A stretch of 6,168 nucleotides of DNA from the NCBI GenBank assembly GCA_947179285.1, contig CAMXAV010000053.1, positions 1 to 6,168 of the forward strand, given 5' to 3'. Origin of the DNA: an uncultured Helicobacter sp. (GTDB taxonomy: Bacteria; Campylobacterota; Campylobacteria; Campylobacterales; Helicobacteraceae). The position numbers and the translations under genes are program-made. The notes beneath the pieces were generated by a model. The model saw nothing but the letters and a program-made list of their open reading frames with translations, was not told the DNA's origin and ran no database searches. Shown here in pieces: positions 5,000 to 6,168 of the stretch (its first letter is position 1; each line of letters begins with the position of its first letter).

Positions 5000-6168
5000 A
5001 TGAAACTCATGCCCATCGGAGTTGTGGTGGTTGTGTTGGCAATTTTTGGGCTTGTATGGCTCAATGTCGACGTCAACCAAAAACAACAGCAACAAAACAC
5101 TGCCGTGATGTCGAAACATGTCGTGGAGCTTAGCGATTCTAACCCAACTTTTGACCATTGGGGTAAGAATTTTCCACAATATCTCGATATGTATGTTACG
5201 GTGGAAAAAGACACCCCTCGCTACACAGAGTTTGGCGGGAACTATGCTTATAGCAAGCTCATTCGCTATCCACAGCTCACGCTTCTTTGGGCTGGCTATC
5301 CCTTTAGCATTGACGCAAACGAAGAACGTGGGCATTTCTGGATTCAAGTGGACCAAATGGACACAGCAAGAAACAATAAAGATTTCTTGAATGCGCATGG
5401 CTTTGCAAAATTTGGTGGGCAGCCCACAGCCTGTATGAACTGCCATAGCGGTTGGTCGCCCTATCTTTACAAAGTCGTTTCAAAAGGCGATTGGGTTGCG
5501 TTTAACTCGGCAAAATATTGGACAATGATTAAACAAGTCCCCGCTGTGGAGGGAATCGAGCCCAATAGCCCACAACACAGCGGACCACACGGCGGCAAGC
5601 GCATGGGCGTTACATGTGCCGATTGCCACAATCCATCAGATATGGGCTTGCGCCTCACACGTCAAGCGGCGATTAATGCGCTCGTGCAACGCGGATATAA
5701 GCCAAGCGAGGAATATGGAATCGATGCGCCTGTGGCTGAAATGCGCACGCTCGTTTGCTCGCAATGCCATGTTGAGTATTATTTCCGCCCCACAGGCACA
5801 AAAGTTAAGACCATTGGCGAAAGCATTGCAAACGACCCAACCAAAAAATGGTGGGACGGCACACAAAAAACGTATGATGAGTTCGATAGCTGGCGCGATG
5901 GCAACGAGCCAACCGAAATCGAAGTCGCTGGAATCGAGCTCGTGTTCCCATGGACAGAATGGAAAAAAGGGCAGCCCTTCCGCATTGAAATGTTCGATGA
6001 TTATTATGAAAAAGTACGCGACATTTTCCCATCGGATTGGGTACACAAAGAAACCAAAGCGCCTATGTTGAAAATCCAACACCCCGAAGCAGAGCTCTTT
6101 AGCGGCGGCGTGCATGCGGCAAATGGCGTCGCTTGCGCCGATTGCCACATGCCTTATATCCGCAAAGG
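5000..6168 (+). CDS. nrfA: Cytochrome c nitrite reductase catalytic subunit NrfA (3' truncated by window)
   Basis: Periplasmic pentahaem enzyme reducing nitrite to ammonium with six electrons from NrfH. 389 residues are visible and the frame is open at the right edge. An N-terminal hydrophobic stretch (about 5-21) acts as signal or anchor. Haem motifs are C145-H149 (CMNCH), C206-H210, C253-H257 and C379-H383; the fifth should lie beyond the window. Active-site residues match Wolinella and E. coli NrfA: R124 (DTAR), Y260 or Y261 in CSQCHVEYYF, and H361 in LKIQHPE. Calcium ligands E259, Y260, K358 and Q360 are present. H372 in GGVHAANGVACADCHMPY fits a distal haem ligand. The first motif has His where classical NrfA has Lys (CXXCK). 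Loops after haems 1 and 3 are longer than in Wolinella NrfA. The start is supported by AAAGGAG (4988-4994), 5 bases before the ATG. Octahaem reductases are excluded by the NrfH partner and motif order. Confidence 0.95.
   Translation, partial: MKLMPIGVVVVVLAIFGLVWLNVDVNQKQQQQNTAVMSKHVVELSDSNPTFDHWGKNFPQYLDMYVTVEKDTPRYTEFGGNYAYSKLIRYPQLTLLWAGYPFSIDANEERGHFWIQVDQMDTARNNKDFLNAHGFAKFGGQPTACMNCHSGWSPYLYKVVSKGDWVAFNSAKYWTMIKQVPAVEGIEPNSPQHSGPHGGKRMGVTCADCHNPSDMGLRLTRQAAINALVQRGYKPSEEYGIDAPVAEMRTLVCSQCHVEYYFRPTGTKVKTIGESIANDPTKKWWDGTQKTYDEFDSWRDGNEPTEIEVAGIELVFPWTEWKKGQPFRIEMFDDYYEKVRDIFPSDWVHKETKAPMLKIQHPEAELFSGGVHAANGVACADCHMPYIRK

Noticed and set aside
5636..6148. Minus-strand and alternative-frame open frames of 150-170 codons inside nrfA.
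   Set aside because: The nrfA frame shows four haem motifs and all catalytic residues through this stretch; the others have no motif or ribosome site.

Overview
The window looks like a chromosomal segment of a Campylobacterota bacterium (epsilonproteobacteria; Helicobacter/Wolinella/Campylobacter-like). Three things point there: the order tyrS - fabX - amiA - membrane protein, which I recall from Helicobacter pylori (HP0774-HP0771); a FabX-type fatty-acid enzyme with its cysteine cluster; and an NrfHA nitrite reductase whose first haem motif is CXXCH, as reported for Campylobacter jejuni. Base composition is close to balanced, with AT-rich intergenic DNA. No tRNA, rRNA, CRISPR, insertion sequence or phage gene is visible.

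Layout. Positions 1-3632 form a compact plus-strand cluster: the 3' part of tyrS (tyrosyl-tRNA synthetase), fabX (acyl-ACP dehydrogenase/isomerase for unsaturated fatty acids), amiA (periplasmic peptidoglycan amidase) and an unrecognised polytopic membrane protein. Gaps are 8-9 bases, and fabX and amiA overlap by 20 bases, so one transcript is likely. Its end overlaps by 11 bases, tail to tail, a minus-strand gene (3622-4326) for an N-terminally anchored SIMPL/DUF541 protein. A divergent intergenic region (4327-4490) follows, with a promoter for each side and two short inverted repeats. From 4491 the plus strand carries nrfH (membrane tetrahaem quinol dehydrogenase) and nrfA (periplasmic pentahaem nitrite reductase), the latter cut by the window end after four of its haem motifs.

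How the genes work together. NrfH and NrfA form one respiratory complex: NrfH takes electrons from menaquinol and NrfA reduces nitrite to ammonium. The tyrS-fabX-amiA cluster mixes translation and envelope functions (fatty acids, peptidoglycan), with the unknown membrane protein as its last member. I see no wholly undescribed system. The most interesting points are the histidine-type active-site haem motif and long loops of NrfA, the strong -35/-10 nrfHA promoter with upstream dyads, the FabX cysteine cluster, and the unknown membrane protein.
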